A DNA stretch of 30,967 nucleotides from Pleurobrachia bachei (Eukaryota > Ctenophora > Tentaculata > Cydippida > Pleurobrachiidae), in the NCBI GenBank assembly GCA_000695325.1, contig AVPN01000047.1, forward strand, positions 1-30,967. Reading direction: 5' to 3'. Positions 30,960 through 30,967 of this stretch are shown in pieces. A program made the position numbers and the translations under genes. Below the pieces are notes generated by a model. It was not told the origin of the DNA, searched no databases, and was given only the letters and a program-made list of their open reading frames with translations. Positions within the stretch are counted from its first letter, which is position 1. Every line of letters starts with the position of its first letter.

Positions 30960-30967
30960 GTAACATC

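Noticed and set aside
1-30967. CRISPR arrays, rRNA or tRNA genes
   Set aside because: No spaced direct repeats of that type and no tRNA or rRNA signatures were seen; the DNA is intron-bearing animal sequence.

Overview
This is animal nuclear DNA. It holds eight host genes plus one nested gene, all on the + strand. They are split by GT-AG introns, mostly 60-350 bp, and code for conserved eukaryotic proteins. Genes lie only 177-693 bp apart. Short introns, tight spacing and a CR1/L2-like LINE fit a compact invertebrate genome. I cannot name the species. Lineages known to use spliced-leader (SL) trans-splicing (for example hydrozoans, ctenophores, glass sponges) deserve a first look.

Layout: 1-1067 upstream DNA with no recognised gene; 1068-2571 a tandem duplication carrying the first exon of GRWD1; 2129-6796 GRWD1 (ribosome biogenesis WD protein), whose seventh intron holds a LINE fragment and a pair of ~160 bp repeats; 7313-9624 COG3 (Golgi tether); 9897-10671 PNO1 (pre-18S rRNA KH protein); 10865-11686 an intronless CENP-B/pogo-type DNA-binding protein; 12031-18479 DENND11, with an LDLa-repeat GPCR (13399-16497) nested in its third intron; 19173-19540 DPM2; 19718-29757 UGGT in 30 exons; 30194 to the window end, the first three exons of EIPR1.

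The main finding is the arrangement. Every gene runs the same way, and nearly every start codon lies 1-42 nt after a pyrimidine-rich AG that looks like a splice acceptor with no upstream donor exon. Two of the genes have an AATAAA a short way ahead of the next gene. This is what SL trans-splicing of a polycistronic unit would look like. Five of the genes act in the secretory pathway (COG3, DENND11, DPM2, UGGT, EIPR1) and two in ribosome assembly (GRWD1, PNO1), so the cluster may coordinate protein synthesis with ER/Golgi capacity. Three successive genes (DENND11, DPM2, UGGT) carry 2-5 codon upstream ORFs just after the acceptor.

Exon models were built by hand. Reading phase closes through all introns for GRWD1, COG3, PNO1, DENND11, DPM2, UGGT and the visible part of EIPR1. 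The GPCR needs two single-base shifts to read through all seven membrane helices.
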